DNA from: Chitinophaga polysaccharea
GTDB lineage: Bacteria > Bacteroidota > Bacteroidia > Chitinophagales > Chitinophagaceae
Length of the DNA: 64,000 nucleotides
Reading direction: 5' to 3'
Assembly (NCBI RefSeq): GCF_007829335.1
Contig: NZ_VIWO01000001.1
Span: forward strand, 1,736,001 to 1,800,000
Shown here: positions 44,975-54,356 of the stretch, in pieces
How positions within the stretch are numbered: position 1 is the stretch's first letter
Layout: the number at the start of each line of letters is the position of its first letter
Notes under the pieces: generated by a model
Told to the model about the DNA's origin: nothing
Databases searched by the model: none
Seen by the model: the letters and a program-made list of their open reading frames with translations, nothing else
Translations under genes and position numbers: made by a program

Positions 44975-47900
44975 TTGAAATTTACCTTCCCGACCGGCCT
45001 TATTGGATGGATGATATTCTGCTTGCTTCCCGGAGGAATTGCTCTGGCGCAGCAACGGCCTGTGAATTTTACTCCCCTGGATTTCAAAGAAAACAAAGGA
45101 CAATGGAACCCGGATGTTATTTATAAAACTGAGTTTGATGGCGCTTCCGTCTTTCTCAGGAAAACCGGATTTACGTTCCTGATGTATAACCCGGATGATA
45201 TGTGGGCGCTGGATGAAGCAGTACATGGACATTCCCACCGGGCCGATTCTATCAAGTACATTCATCGTAACGATTTCAGTAATAAATCCAATGCTTCCAC
45301 CAATACACCCGACACCCACCCGCCGGGAGATAACGGGGGCGAAAAGCCACCTCCAAGGCCTGGAAGCTTCCCCGATGTAAGAGGACATGCCTATAACATC
45401 ACTTTCCTGAATGCCAACCCTAATCCGGAAATGGTGCCGGAAAAACAACAGGATGTGGTAAGCAATTATTTTATCGGGAACGATCGCAGTAAATGGGCCG
45501 CCGGGGTTAAAGCATTCCAGGGTATTCACTATAATTCCCTGTATCCCGGTATCGATGCACATATTTACTCAGAAGGCTCCCAGCTGAAATACGACCTGAT
45601 CATTCATCCCGGCGCTAACCCGGACAAGATTCAGTTGCAGTACGATGGCCCAACCGGTATGGAAATAAAAAAAGGACAACTGTATGTGCATACCTCCGTT
45701 GGAGATGTGATAGAACAGTTGCCTTTTGCGTACCAATATGTTAACAATGAACGTATAACCGTAAAGGTAGCCTATAAGCTGAATGGCAATAAACTGGGAT
45801 TCAAGATTTCAGGTGACTATAACCCAGCCTACCCGCTTGTGATAGACCCGATTTATGTTTTCTCCACCGTATCCGGCTCCCGGGCCGATAACTGGGGCTT
45901 TACCGCTACTTACGATGATGCCGGTAATTTTTACGGAGGAGGTATTGTGTTTGGCGCTGGTTATCCTACCACACCCGGCGTAGTGCAGAGCGTTTTTATT
46001 GGCCCTGGTGGACAAACAGGTTTTGATATTGGTATTTCCAAATTCAATCCCACCGGGAACAAATTGATTTATGCCACCTACCTGGGTGGAAATGGAGCCG
46101 ACCAGCCTCACAGCTTGTTTGTGGATAAGGATGGTAACCTGGTGGTAGCCGGTAGAACCACTTCCCGCGACTATCCCAGCGATAAGGTGAAAGGTCCCGG
46201 AGGTGGATGGGATATTGTAGTTACTAAATTGAATGCCGACGCCACCAAGATAATAGGATCGCTGGTGATTGGCGGTACCGGCCAGGACGGCGTAAATATC
46301 AGCGATGTGCGTTCCGGCGGCGCCCGCGTACTGTTACGTAACTATGGCGATGATGCCCGCAGTGAAGTAGTGATAGATGACGCAGGATATATTTACATGA
46401 CCAGCTGTACCCGTTCTTCCGACTTTCCTATAGTGGGCAACGTGCTCCAAACAACCTTTGGTGGTGGGCAGGACGCTGTAGTCATGAAAATAAATCCACT
46501 CTGCCAGGACCTGGTATGGTCTACCTACCTGGGAGGATCTAAAGAAGATGCAGGCTATGTGATAGCGTTAAACGGTATGAATACCCTGTATGTAGCTGGC
46601 GGAACCGCCAGCAGCGATTTCCCGATTAAAGGAAACACCAAATATACGGCGTATCGTGGCGGTGTATGTGATGGCTTTATCGCCCATATTACCAACGACG
46701 GACAGTCCATCCTGCAAAGCACCTTCCTTGGATCTGATGATCCTTCCGCTGACCAGATCTATGGTATTCAGCTCGATAAGAAGGGGTTTGTATACGTAAT
46801 GGGCACTACCGAAGGAGCCTGGCCTGTTAAACTGCTGGCCAGCACGTACTACAATGGCAACGGATTACAGTTTATTTCCAAGCTGAAAGCAGATTTATCT
46901 GATTTCATATATTCTACTACGTTTGGTAAAAGCAGAACGCTGGTATCTTCTCCCAATATTTCCCCTACTGCTTTCCTGGTAGACCGGTGTGAGAATGTAT
47001 ATGTGTCGGGCTGGGGAGGAGGAATTAACCAGGGCGATGGCTATCCCAATTCTACTACCTTCGGTATGTACGTAAGCCCGGACGCATTACAGCGCAGTAC
47101 AGATGGAATGGACTTCTATTTCTTCGTATTGCAGCGCGATGGCGTTGCCCCCCTGTATGGCAGTTATTTTGGCGGAAATGGTTTATACGAACACGTAGAT
47201 GGAGGCACCAGCCGGTTCGACAGAAACGGGATTATCTACCAGGGTATTTGTGCCTGGTGCGAAGTGAGTCAGTCGGGTTTTAAACCGGCATATCCTACCA
47301 CGCCAGGCGCCTATTCCAGCACGCCTCCGCGTGGGTGTAACTTTGGCGCGCTTAAAATAGCATTTAACCTGGATGGTGTGAAAGTAGGCGCCAAAACGCT
47401 CGATCGCCGTAAAAACTATTGTGCACCAGAAGAAATTACATTTGTAGATACGACCGGTCGCCCGGGCAAAAGCTATGAATGGTCTTTTGGCGATGGTTCC
47501 CCGCTGCTGACCGGCGGTCCGGAGCTGGATACCGTAAAACACCTGTTTAGCAAGGTTGGTTCTTATCGCGTCAGGGTAGTAAAGTTCGATCCCAGCAGCT
47601 GTAACGGATCCGATACTGCTTACATCGATGTAAAGCTGGGAAATAATGAAGCCAAGTTTGACCTGGTGGCTAAACGCGAGCAACCCTGCGACCAGTTAAA
47701 ATACTCTTTTACCAATCCGCTTCCTCCTCCTGCCTCCGGCCCATACAGGGATAGCTCATTTATACTGGATTTTGGTGATGGGAGTCCGTTACAATACACC
47801 GGTATGATGACGCCGGTGATGCACTTTTATAAAGCCGCAGGCATATACAACGCCAGCCTAACGTTGGTGGATACCAACTTCTGTAATGCGCCACAAACCG

Positions 47901-48682
47901 TTACGCGGCCATTGCGTGTAGCCATTAACGTGGTAGCTGCTTTTACTATGCCGGATACTATTTGCCAGGGTGTTACCATGCAAATGGATAATACCACCCT
48001 CGGTGGAGAATCATTCCTGTGGACCTTCAGCGATGATGGTAAAACATCCACAGATCCTTATCCATTACATACGTTTAATATTCCCGGTAATGTTGATGTT
48101 AAACTGGTGGTAGAAGATCCCAACACCTGTAATAAAAAAGACAGTATCACAAAATCTGTGATGGTGGTACCGCCGCCTACAGCAGGTTTCACTTTTACAC
48201 CAGTAACGCCGGTTGAAAATACACCATTGCAGTTCACCAATACTTCCAAAGATGCGATACACTATCTCTGGAATTTTGGAGATGGAGATACCACTTCGGT
48301 AGCAGCGCCTTCGCACCAGTATTTAAGAACAGGTAATTATAACGTGTGCCTGACAGCTATCAATTCGGCCGGTTGTGCCGCTACTATCTGTAAAGAGGTA
48401 AGCGCTATTGTAGTGCCGTTGTTCGATGTGCCCAATGCCTTTGCGCCGAATGGAAAGAACAATATTTTTTATGTAAAAGCTTTTGGAGCGACCAAATTCA
48501 ATCTTAAAATATTTAATCGCTGGGGTCAATTGGTATTTGAAAGTTCAGATCCCCGTATCGGCTGGGATGGCCGGTTTAAGGGGAATCTTCAGCCAATGGA
48601 CGCTTATGCCTATATTGTAAACCTCGAGTTTACAGACGGCACCAAAGGTAGCAGATCCGGAAGTGTAACCTTGTTAAGATGA
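44975..48682 (+). CDS. Large T9SS type B cargo protein with SBBP and PKD repeats
   Basis: TTG 44975 gives a good signal peptide (MKFTFPTGLIGW ... ALAQQ); TTG 44912 and ATG 45011 are alternatives. The 1,235-residue protein has an N-terminal domain opening with FKENKGQWNPDV, a beta-propeller of SBBP-type repeats (TYLGG...VAGRT, TYLGGSKEDAGY, TFLGSDD), four PKD domains (WSFGDG, LDFGDG, WTFSDDG, WNFGDG) and a gliding motility-associated C-terminal domain (PNAFAPNGKNN, IFNRWGQ, GSVTLLR). It is probably a surface adhesin. A PorP/SprF gene starts 6 bp later. Confidence 0.9.
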   Translation: MKFTFPTGLIGWMIFCLLPGGIALAQQRPVNFTPLDFKENKGQWNPDVIYKTEFDGASVFLRKTGFTFLMYNPDDMWALDEAVHGHSHRADSIKYIHRNDFSNKSNASTNTPDTHPPGDNGGEKPPPRPGSFPDVRGHAYNITFLNANPNPEMVPEKQQDVVSNYFIGNDRSKWAAGVKAFQGIHYNSLYPGIDAHIYSEGSQLKYDLIIHPGANPDKIQLQYDGPTGMEIKKGQLYVHTSVGDVIEQLPFAYQYVNNERITVKVAYKLNGNKLGFKISGDYNPAYPLVIDPIYVFSTVSGSRADNWGFTATYDDAGNFYGGGIVFGAGYPTTPGVVQSVFIGPGGQTGFDIGISKFNPTGNKLIYATYLGGNGADQPHSLFVDKDGNLVVAGRTTSRDYPSDKVKGPGGGWDIVVTKLNADATKIIGSLVIGGTGQDGVNISDVRSGGARVLLRNYGDDARSEVVIDDAGYIYMTSCTRSSDFPIVGNVLQTTFGGGQDAVVMKINPLCQDLVWSTYLGGSKEDAGYVIALNGMNTLYVAGGTASSDFPIKGNTKYTAYRGGVCDGFIAHITNDGQSILQSTFLGSDDPSADQIYGIQLDKKGFVYVMGTTEGAWPVKLLASTYYNGNGLQFISKLKADLSDFIYSTTFGKSRTLVSSPNISPTAFLVDRCENVYVSGWGGGINQGDGYPNSTTFGMYVSPDALQRSTDGMDFYFFVLQRDGVAPLYGSYFGGNGLYEHVDGGTSRFDRNGIIYQGICAWCEVSQSGFKPAYPTTPGAYSSTPPRGCNFGALKIAFNLDGVKVGAKTLDRRKNYCAPEEITFVDTTGRPGKSYEWSFGDGSPLLTGGPELDTVKHLFSKVGSYRVRVVKFDPSSCNGSDTAYIDVKLGNNEAKFDLVAKREQPCDQLKYSFTNPLPPPASGPYRDSSFILDFGDGSPLQYTGMMTPVMHFYKAAGIYNASLTLVDTNFCNAPQTVTRPLRVAINVVAAFTMPDTICQGVTMQMDNTTLGGESFLWTFSDDGKTSTDPYPLHTFNIPGNVDVKLVVEDPNTCNKKDSITKSVMVVPPPTAGFTFTPVTPVENTPLQFTNTSKDAIHYLWNFGDGDTTSVAAPSHQYLRTGNYNVCLTAINSAGCAATICKEVSAIVVPLFDVPNAFAPNGKNNIFYVKAFGATKFNLKIFNRWGQLVFESSDPRIGWDGRFKGNLQPMDAYAYIVNLEFTDGTKGSRSGSVTLLR

Positions 48683-48688
48683 TGAGCC

Positions 48689-49711
48689 ATGAATCAGATC
48701 GTTAAATTATCAACATGTCTGGCGCTATTATTAACTGTTGCAGTGAGCGGCTTTTCACAAGACCTCCACTTTTCGCAGTTTTTTAATTCACCGCTGACAA
48801 CCAACCCTGCCAATACAGGCTTTATTCCTGATGGGAATTACCGTATTGGTATTAATTACCGCGATCAGTGGGCCACCATTCCTGTACCGTATAAAACGAT
48901 GTCTGCTTATGGCGATTTTCAGCTATTCCGCGACAGGCTGGAATATGGCTGGTTGGGCCTGGGCGGCGTAGTGCTGAGGGATGTTGCCGGAGCCGGTAAT
49001 CTTACTTCTACCAAAGCATATGCATCTATTGCCTATCATCAGTTACTGGGACAAAGCAGCTTGTTGTCGTTGGGATTTAATGCCGGTTCCGCAGGCAAAA
49101 GAGTAGATATCAGTAAGCTGACGTTTGGCGATCAGTGGAATGGTAAGTTCTTCGACTCACAGATACCTACCGGTGAACCAATTACCCAAAGCAGTATTAA
49201 TTATTTCGACTTGCAGGCGGGGATGAACTATGCATATTTCCCTACTGACAATATTTATATCAACGCCGGTTTTTCCGTTCAACATATCAACACTCCCCGC
49301 GAAACGTTCTTTGATGGCAACAACAAAGTACCCCGACGCTACATCGGCTTTCTGAACGCCAGCATTAAGATGAGTGATAAAGTGATTATCAACCCTGCGG
49401 CCTACTATTCCACACAGGCAGGCGCCCGTGAAATTATGTTGGGAGGAAATGCTGCATATAACTTATCAGGCGATGGTGTACAACAGCTGTTTGGCGGTAT
49501 CTACTACCGCGCAAACGATGCTGCTATTTTCCTGGTAGGATACCAGATTAATGCGCTGAAGCTGATGTTTAACTACGATATCAATACTTCTGGACTATCT
49601 GCTGCTACCAACCGCCGGGGAGCCTATGAAATAGGTATTGTATATACCGGTTTGTATACCAACCGCACCTTTTCCAACGCAAGGCGATCCACCATTTGCC
49701 CCTCATTTTAA
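48689..49711 (+). CDS. PorP/SprF family T9SS outer-membrane protein
   Basis: A 340-residue outer-membrane barrel with a signal peptide (ending near SGFSQ) and the family N-terminus DLHFSQFFNSPLTTNPANTG. In Flavobacterium, SprF is needed to secrete and anchor the giant adhesin SprB encoded just upstream of it. The 6-bp gap here repeats that arrangement, so this protein most likely serves the large cargo protein upstream. Confidence 0.92.
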   Translation: MNQIVKLSTCLALLLTVAVSGFSQDLHFSQFFNSPLTTNPANTGFIPDGNYRIGINYRDQWATIPVPYKTMSAYGDFQLFRDRLEYGWLGLGGVVLRDVAGAGNLTSTKAYASIAYHQLLGQSSLLSLGFNAGSAGKRVDISKLTFGDQWNGKFFDSQIPTGEPITQSSINYFDLQAGMNYAYFPTDNIYINAGFSVQHINTPRETFFDGNNKVPRRYIGFLNASIKMSDKVIINPAAYYSTQAGAREIMLGGNAAYNLSGDGVQQLFGGIYYRANDAAIFLVGYQINALKLMFNYDINTSGLSAATNRRGAYEIGIVYTGLYTNRTFSNARRSTICPSF

Positions 49712-49746
49712 CAAGACCCATATTACCACCTAACCGGCATTATGAT

Positions 49747-49754
49747 TACTTTTG
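49747..49754 (+). promoter_or_regulatory. -7 box TACTTTTG abutting the FAD oxidase gene
   Basis: Exact consensus 4 nt before ATG 49759. Confidence 0.45.
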
Positions 49755-49758
49755 TTTT

Positions 49759-51168
49759 ATGACAACGTTTAATAAGGTAACTGCCGCCCATATTGCGGCA
49801 TTACGCGAAATAGCCGGAGTGCAATACGTATTGGCCGACGAGGAAAGTATGAGCCGTTATGCACAGGATGAAACCGAAGACCTGCATTACCTGCCGGAAG
49901 TGGTAGTAAAGCCGGATACGACCGAACAGGTGAGCCGGATTATGCAGTTATGTAATGAGGCATTACTGCCGGTAACGCCCCGTGGTGGCGGTACAGGTCT
50001 CAGTGGTGGCGCCCTGGCCCAGTACGGCGGCGTGCTCATCTCCATGGAGCGCTTTAACCGCATCCAGCTGATAGATGAAAGAAATCTCCAGGTAATCACC
50101 GAACCAGGCGTTATTACGGAAGAATTGCAGAACGCCGTAAAGGAAAAGGGATTGTTTTATCCCCCTGATCCCAGTAGCCGGGGAACCTGTTTTATAGGCG
50201 GTAACATTGCCGAAAATTCAGGAGGGCCAAAAGCTGTTAAATACGGCGTGGTAAAGGATTATGTCTTAAACCTGGAAATGGTATTGCCCAATGGGGATAT
50301 CATCTGGACCGGCGCCAATGTCTTGAAAAATGCCACAGGCTATAATCTTACCCAACTGGTGGTAGGCAGTGAAGGTACCCTTGGTATTGTTACCAAAATC
50401 GTGTTGCGGTTGATCCCGTTGCCTAAAAATGATTTGTTGATGCTGGTGCCTTTCCGTTCCGCAGAAAGCGCCTGTGCTGCTGTGAGCGCCATTTTCCGGG
50501 CAGGATTTACACCCTCTGCCATGGAATTTATGGAAAGGGATGCTTTGGATTGGGTCACAAAATATGTGCAAAGTAACGCGGTAAGGATTGACGACGATAT
50601 CCAGGCCCATTTGCTGATTGAGGTAGATGGTAACTACCCTGAAGTATTGATGCAGGAAATGGAGGGCATTGCCGGTGTAGTGGAAGGTTTTGATATCGGG
50701 GAAATCCTGTTTGCAGAAGATTCTCAGCAAAAGGATGAACTCTGGAAGTTACGTCGCCGGGTGGCGGAAGCCGTGAAAGCCAATTCTATCTACAAGGAAG
50801 AAGATACGGTAGTACCCCGGGCCGAATTACCGGTGCTATTGAAAGGTGTAAAGGAAATAGGGAACCGGTACGGATTCCATTCTGTTTGCTACGGCCATGC
50901 CGGTGATGGCAACCTGCATGTAAACATTATCAGGGGCGAGCTCACAGAAGAACAATGGAATGGTACCCTCAAGGAAGGTATACGTGAAATTTTTGAGCTG
51001 GTGAAACAACTGGGCGGTACTATCTCCGGAGAGCATGGTATTGGGTTGGTACAGAAAAATTATATGGATATCATCTTCGATCAGACTTCCATGCACCTCA
51101 TGAAACAAATAAAGCAGATATTTGACCCGAATAATATATTGAACCGGGGTAAAATTTTTGATTGTTAA
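49759..51168 (+). CDS. FAD-linked oxidase, GlcD / D-lactate dehydrogenase family
   Basis: ATG 49759 (MTTFNKVTAAHIAALREI) begins the family N-terminus. The 469-residue flavoprotein has the FAD_binding_4 motif PRGGGTGLSGGA, the central TGYNLTQLVVGSEGTLG, and the C-terminal domain with YGHAGDGNLHVN and GEHGIGLVQK, typical of D-2-hydroxy acid dehydrogenases (glycolate or D-lactate). No GlcE or iron-sulfur partner is adjacent, so D-lactate is the likelier substrate. Confidence 0.92.
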   Translation: MTTFNKVTAAHIAALREIAGVQYVLADEESMSRYAQDETEDLHYLPEVVVKPDTTEQVSRIMQLCNEALLPVTPRGGGTGLSGGALAQYGGVLISMERFNRIQLIDERNLQVITEPGVITEELQNAVKEKGLFYPPDPSSRGTCFIGGNIAENSGGPKAVKYGVVKDYVLNLEMVLPNGDIIWTGANVLKNATGYNLTQLVVGSEGTLGIVTKIVLRLIPLPKNDLLMLVPFRSAESACAAVSAIFRAGFTPSAMEFMERDALDWVTKYVQSNAVRIDDDIQAHLLIEVDGNYPEVLMQEMEGIAGVVEGFDIGEILFAEDSQQKDELWKLRRRVAEAVKANSIYKEEDTVVPRAELPVLLKGVKEIGNRYGFHSVCYGHAGDGNLHVNIIRGELTEEQWNGTLKEGIREIFELVKQLGGTISGEHGIGLVQKNYMDIIFDQTSMHLMKQIKQIFDPNNILNRGKIFDC

Positions 51169-51228
51169 ACCTTTTTACCGGCAGATAGTTTAACCTGCTG
51201 GCAAATACCAAACTTAATACATCCGAAC

Positions 51229-51822
51229 ATGAAACGATTACTGATATGTTTTTTTCTGCTGGCTGCCGGGCAGCTGGTGCATGCGCAGTATTATAAAACG
51301 GATACCATGACCCATAAGGGATTCGACCCTTCCCGCCTGGTGTTGGGAGGTTCACTGGGAATGGTGTTTGGAGATTATACCAATGTGGACGTGTCCCCCC
51401 TGGTAGGTTATCGTTTTTCGGATTATATAGCAGCAGGTATCAACGTGAATGCACAGTACGGGCAATACCGCTCCCGTGATATCTATTCTAATACCACCTA
51501 TTCCCGTGATAAGTATACTATTTTCGGAGGCGGTATATGGGGGCGTGTATATCCTTTACCTATGGTGTTTGTGCATATACAGCCAGAGTATAATTTTATT
51601 ACCCAGTCTACCACTGTGTATGCTAATGATGGCAGCAACATGAAACAGACTTATAAAACCAACTACAGTGTGCCCAGTTTGCTGGTAGGCGCCGGTTATA
51701 CCCAGAGTGTAGGTGGCAGGGTAGGCATCGGCATCTCTATATTATATGATGTGATACAGGATGCCCGTTCGCCTTATCGCAGTAACCTGATATACCGGGT
51801 GGGAGCAGGTTTAGGGTTTTAA
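51229..51822 (+). CDS. Small outer-membrane beta-barrel protein
   Basis: A 197-residue protein with a signal peptide (ending near LVHAQ) and about eight amphipathic beta strands rich in Tyr and Gly (GGSLGMVFGDY, GAGLGF at the end). It fits OmpX/OmpW-sized barrels but I recognise no specific family. It is monocistronic, with a terminator downstream. Confidence 0.78.
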   Translation: MKRLLICFFLLAAGQLVHAQYYKTDTMTHKGFDPSRLVLGGSLGMVFGDYTNVDVSPLVGYRFSDYIAAGINVNAQYGQYRSRDIYSNTTYSRDKYTIFGGGIWGRVYPLPMVFVHIQPEYNFITQSTTVYANDGSNMKQTYKTNYSVPSLLVGAGYTQSVGGRVGIGISILYDVIQDARSPYRSNLIYRVGAGLGF

Positions 51823-51850
51823 GCAACTATTTTTTAGAGAGATATATTAC

Positions 51851-51892
51851 AAGAAGCCGGATCATCTGATAAAAAAGATGGTCCGGCTTCTT
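51851..51892 (+). terminator. Intrinsic terminator after the barrel gene
   Basis: 17-bp stem with one G-T pair (aagaagccggatcatct / agatggtccggcttctt), 8-nt loop, followed by GTTTTG. Confidence 0.85.
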
Positions 51893-52003
51893 GTTTTGCA
51901 TCATGCTGCTGTTATGACAGGCTGGGGTAACCCTGGTGATCAGCAGGTATATTATCCGCATGTTAAATGTTTATAAATGCTAAACTTTATTTTACATAGA
52001 GAT

Positions 52004-52011
52004 TATCTTTG
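52004..52011 (+). promoter_or_regulatory. -7 box TATCTTTG of the HAD hydrolase gene
   Basis: Exact consensus 21 nt before ATG 52033. Confidence 0.45.
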
Positions 52012-52032
52012 CGCCATAATAAATCAGGAAAG

Positions 52033-52710
52033 ATGGGAATACAATTAGTTGTTTTTGACATTGCAGGCACCACCCTGCAAGATGAATCCAATGTGGCCAA
52101 GGTATTGCAGCATACCCTGCAACTGGCAGGTGTAACAGTAACACTGGAAGAAATAAACGAAGTGATGGGATATGCCAAACCATATGCTATTCGCTGTTTG
52201 CTGCAATTACGCCAGGATGGCCGGCATAGCAACGAGGCCTTCATTCATGAATTGCATGACCGTTTTGTGGCTGATATGAAATCACATTATGCCACTCATC
52301 CCACTGTACGTGAAAAAGATGGTGTATCCGCTGTATTTGCGGCTTTGAAGGCCCGTGGCATCAAAGTGGCGCTGGATACGGGCTTTGACCGTGACATCAC
52401 CAATGTAATCCTGGAAAGAGTAGGCTGGCAGCAGCAAGGATTAATTGACGCGGTAGCTACGAGTGATGAAGTACCTTTTGGCCGCCCTTATCCATATATG
52501 ATTTACCGTATCATGGAAGAACTGGAAATCCGCAGTATTCAGTCGGTAGCTAAAACCGGCGATACCACTTCCGACCTGGAAGAAGGTACCAACGCAGGTT
52601 GCCGCTATGTGATTGGCGTTACCACCGGGGCTTACAGCCGGGAAGAACTGGAAAAAGGGCCTCATACTCACCTGGTAGCTTCCCTGGATGAATTGCTTTC
52701 AATTTTTTAA
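52033..52710 (+). CDS. Phosphonatase-like HAD hydrolase
   Basis: ATG 52033 (MGIQLVVFDIAGTTLQDE) gives 225 residues. The nucleophile motif is D9-I-A-G-T, as in phosphonoacetaldehyde hydrolase rather than the common DxDxT. Lys49 in MGYAKP lines up with the Schiff-base lysine of PhnX. The later GRPYPYMIYR carries Arg where most HADs have Lys, and GDTTSDLEEG binds Mg2+. This is the PhnX-like family often beside an FAD oxidoreductase, as here 21 bp downstream. The natural phosphonate is unknown. Confidence 0.88.
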   Translation: MGIQLVVFDIAGTTLQDESNVAKVLQHTLQLAGVTVTLEEINEVMGYAKPYAIRCLLQLRQDGRHSNEAFIHELHDRFVADMKSHYATHPTVREKDGVSAVFAALKARGIKVALDTGFDRDITNVILERVGWQQQGLIDAVATSDEVPFGRPYPYMIYRIMEELEIRSIQSVAKTGDTTSDLEEGTNAGCRYVIGVTTGAYSREELEKGPHTHLVASLDELLSIF

Positions 52711-52731
52711 TCGTTATATACTTTTCATATC

Positions 52732-53862
52732 ATGCAACAACAGGCAGATGTAGCGGTAATAGGCGCTGGTATTGTAGGTTTGGCCATGTCTTATCATCTG
52801 GCATCCCAGGGGAAAAAAGTAGTTTTATTTGAACGTAACAGTAAAGCCATCAGTGCTTCTATCCGCAACTTCGGATTGGTATGGCCTATCGGTCAAACTG
52901 CCGGTAAAATGTATGACCGTGCTATGCGCAGCCGCGCTACCTGGAAGGAGCTGGCAGCCGCTACAGGATTACAATGCCAGGAAACAGGTTCGCTGCACCT
53001 CGTGTACGAACAGGATGAACTGGCCGTGCTGGAAGAGTTTGCACAGGCGGCGCCGGGAAATGGTTATCTGTGTGAACTACTCACCCCTGCCCAGGTAGGA
53101 AAATATACCAGTGCGATCAAAACAGCAGGACTAAAAGGCGCATTATGGAGTCCTACCGAAATGACGGTAAATCCACGCCAGGCCAGTGCTGCCATTGCGA
53201 AGCATCTGGAAGACAAAATGAAGGTAACCATACGTTTTGGTACCGCCGTAAACGGTATTAGTATGCCTTATATTGAAACAAGGAATGAAAAATGGAAAGT
53301 GGATAAAGTGTTTGTGTGTAGCGGGGCGGATTTCGAAACCCTGTACCCGGCTGCATTTGCGGAGGCACCCCTGAAGAAGTGCAAATTGCAGATGATGCGC
53401 ACTATTCCTCAACCCGGCAACTGGCAACTGGGTCCCGCTTTATGTGCCGGTTTAACACTGGGTCACTATGCCTCCTTTGAAAGCTGCAAAGCCCTGCAAC
53501 CACTGAAACAACGCTACGCGCAGGAAATGCCGGATTACGTAAAGTGGGGTATTCACCTGTTGGTTTCTCAAAACGGGGACGGGGAATTAACCATTGGTGA
53601 TTCTCATGAATATGGTCCGGATTTCGAACCATTTGATAAAGCGTTTATCAATGACCTGATCCTGAAGTATATGCATACCTTCCTGGAAGCACCGGCTTAC
53701 ACGATCCAGGAACAATGGCATGGCATTTATCCAAAACTCACCAATGGACAAACAGACCTGGTGTTTTCTCCGGAGAAAAATGTCGCGATCGTCAATGGCC
53801 TGGGTGGTGCAGGGATGACCTTATCCTTTGGCCTGGCGCAGGAAGTAACCGGCCGTTTATAA
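52732..53862 (+). CDS. FAD-dependent oxidoreductase (phosphonate-linked DAO family)
   Basis: A 376-residue D-amino-acid-oxidase-fold protein with the FAD motif VAVIGAGIVGLAMSYHLA at the N-terminus and a C-terminal GLGGAGMTLSFG. Its sequence and its neighbour match the oxidoreductase proposed to act with phosphonatase-like hydrolases in breakdown of 2-aminoethyl-type phosphonates. Here it may oxidise the amine to the aldehyde that the upstream enzyme cleaves; that step is inference. Confidence 0.87.
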   Translation: MQQQADVAVIGAGIVGLAMSYHLASQGKKVVLFERNSKAISASIRNFGLVWPIGQTAGKMYDRAMRSRATWKELAAATGLQCQETGSLHLVYEQDELAVLEEFAQAAPGNGYLCELLTPAQVGKYTSAIKTAGLKGALWSPTEMTVNPRQASAAIAKHLEDKMKVTIRFGTAVNGISMPYIETRNEKWKVDKVFVCSGADFETLYPAAFAEAPLKKCKLQMMRTIPQPGNWQLGPALCAGLTLGHYASFESCKALQPLKQRYAQEMPDYVKWGIHLLVSQNGDGELTIGDSHEYGPDFEPFDKAFINDLILKYMHTFLEAPAYTIQEQWHGIYPKLTNGQTDLVFSPEKNVAIVNGLGGAGMTLSFGLAQEVTGRL

Positions 53863-53867
53863 TTTTT

Positions 53868-54011
53868 CCCGCAGAGACGCAAAGAAGCAGCGCAGCAGAG
53901 AATTTCAGCGTAAGATTGAAACGGATTTCTAAGTCGGCAAAACCTTTGCTGGCTTAGAAATTCGCTTCAATCCTTCCTCTTTGCTGCGCTGCTTCTTTGC
54001 GTCTCTGCGGG
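53868..54011. repeat. 144-bp nested intergenic palindrome (CGCAAAG type)
   Basis: Outer arms 53868-53897 and 53982-54011 are perfect complements over 30 bp (cccgcagagacgcaaagaag...). Inner arms 53914-53933 and 53953-53972 pair over 20 bp with two mismatches, around a gcaaa-acc-tttgc tip. The whole can fold as one long hairpin. It begins 5 bp after the oxidoreductase stop and shares gcaaag units with the element at 28633. Confidence 0.85.
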
Positions 54012-54015
54012 AAAT

Positions 54016-54263
54016 GACCTTTGTGTAATCTGGATAAATTTAAATTAGGTTATTGCTCAAATAATTAATAAATTAAATGCAGATTAAGCGTTATGAGAAC
54101 ACCTGTTGAATAAAACGATAGTAGCATTCGAAAAATTTTCAACAATATTTATTTCAATTGCCAGCATTAGCAACGTTTCTGCAGCAATGTTTCAAACATT
54201 GCTGCACGTTCATAACGTGTTAAATGTAAAGCGGGTTTCTTTATAGTTACCTGCTTTTTTGTT
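54016..54263 (+). other. Possible untranslated RNA between palindrome and LOG gene
   Basis: No gene longer than a few codons is convincing in 54012-54356. GACCTTTG (54016-54023) is one base from the -7 consensus. A perfect 12-bp stem with one central base lies at 54181-54205 (gcagcaatgttt c aaacattgctgc). A 9-bp stem with a G-T pair (54228-54236 / 54249-54257) is followed by T6GTTT, a good intrinsic terminator. The layout would suit a small RNA of about 230 nt, but a leader or attenuator of the LOG gene is equally possible. Confidence 0.35.
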
Positions 54264-54356
54264 TCTAATGAGATGACAGTAACCTAATTATTGTATAAAT
54301 TACACCACCCGCGTATATGCCGGGAAAGTGTTTATTGGCTCAAAATTAGTCATCGT

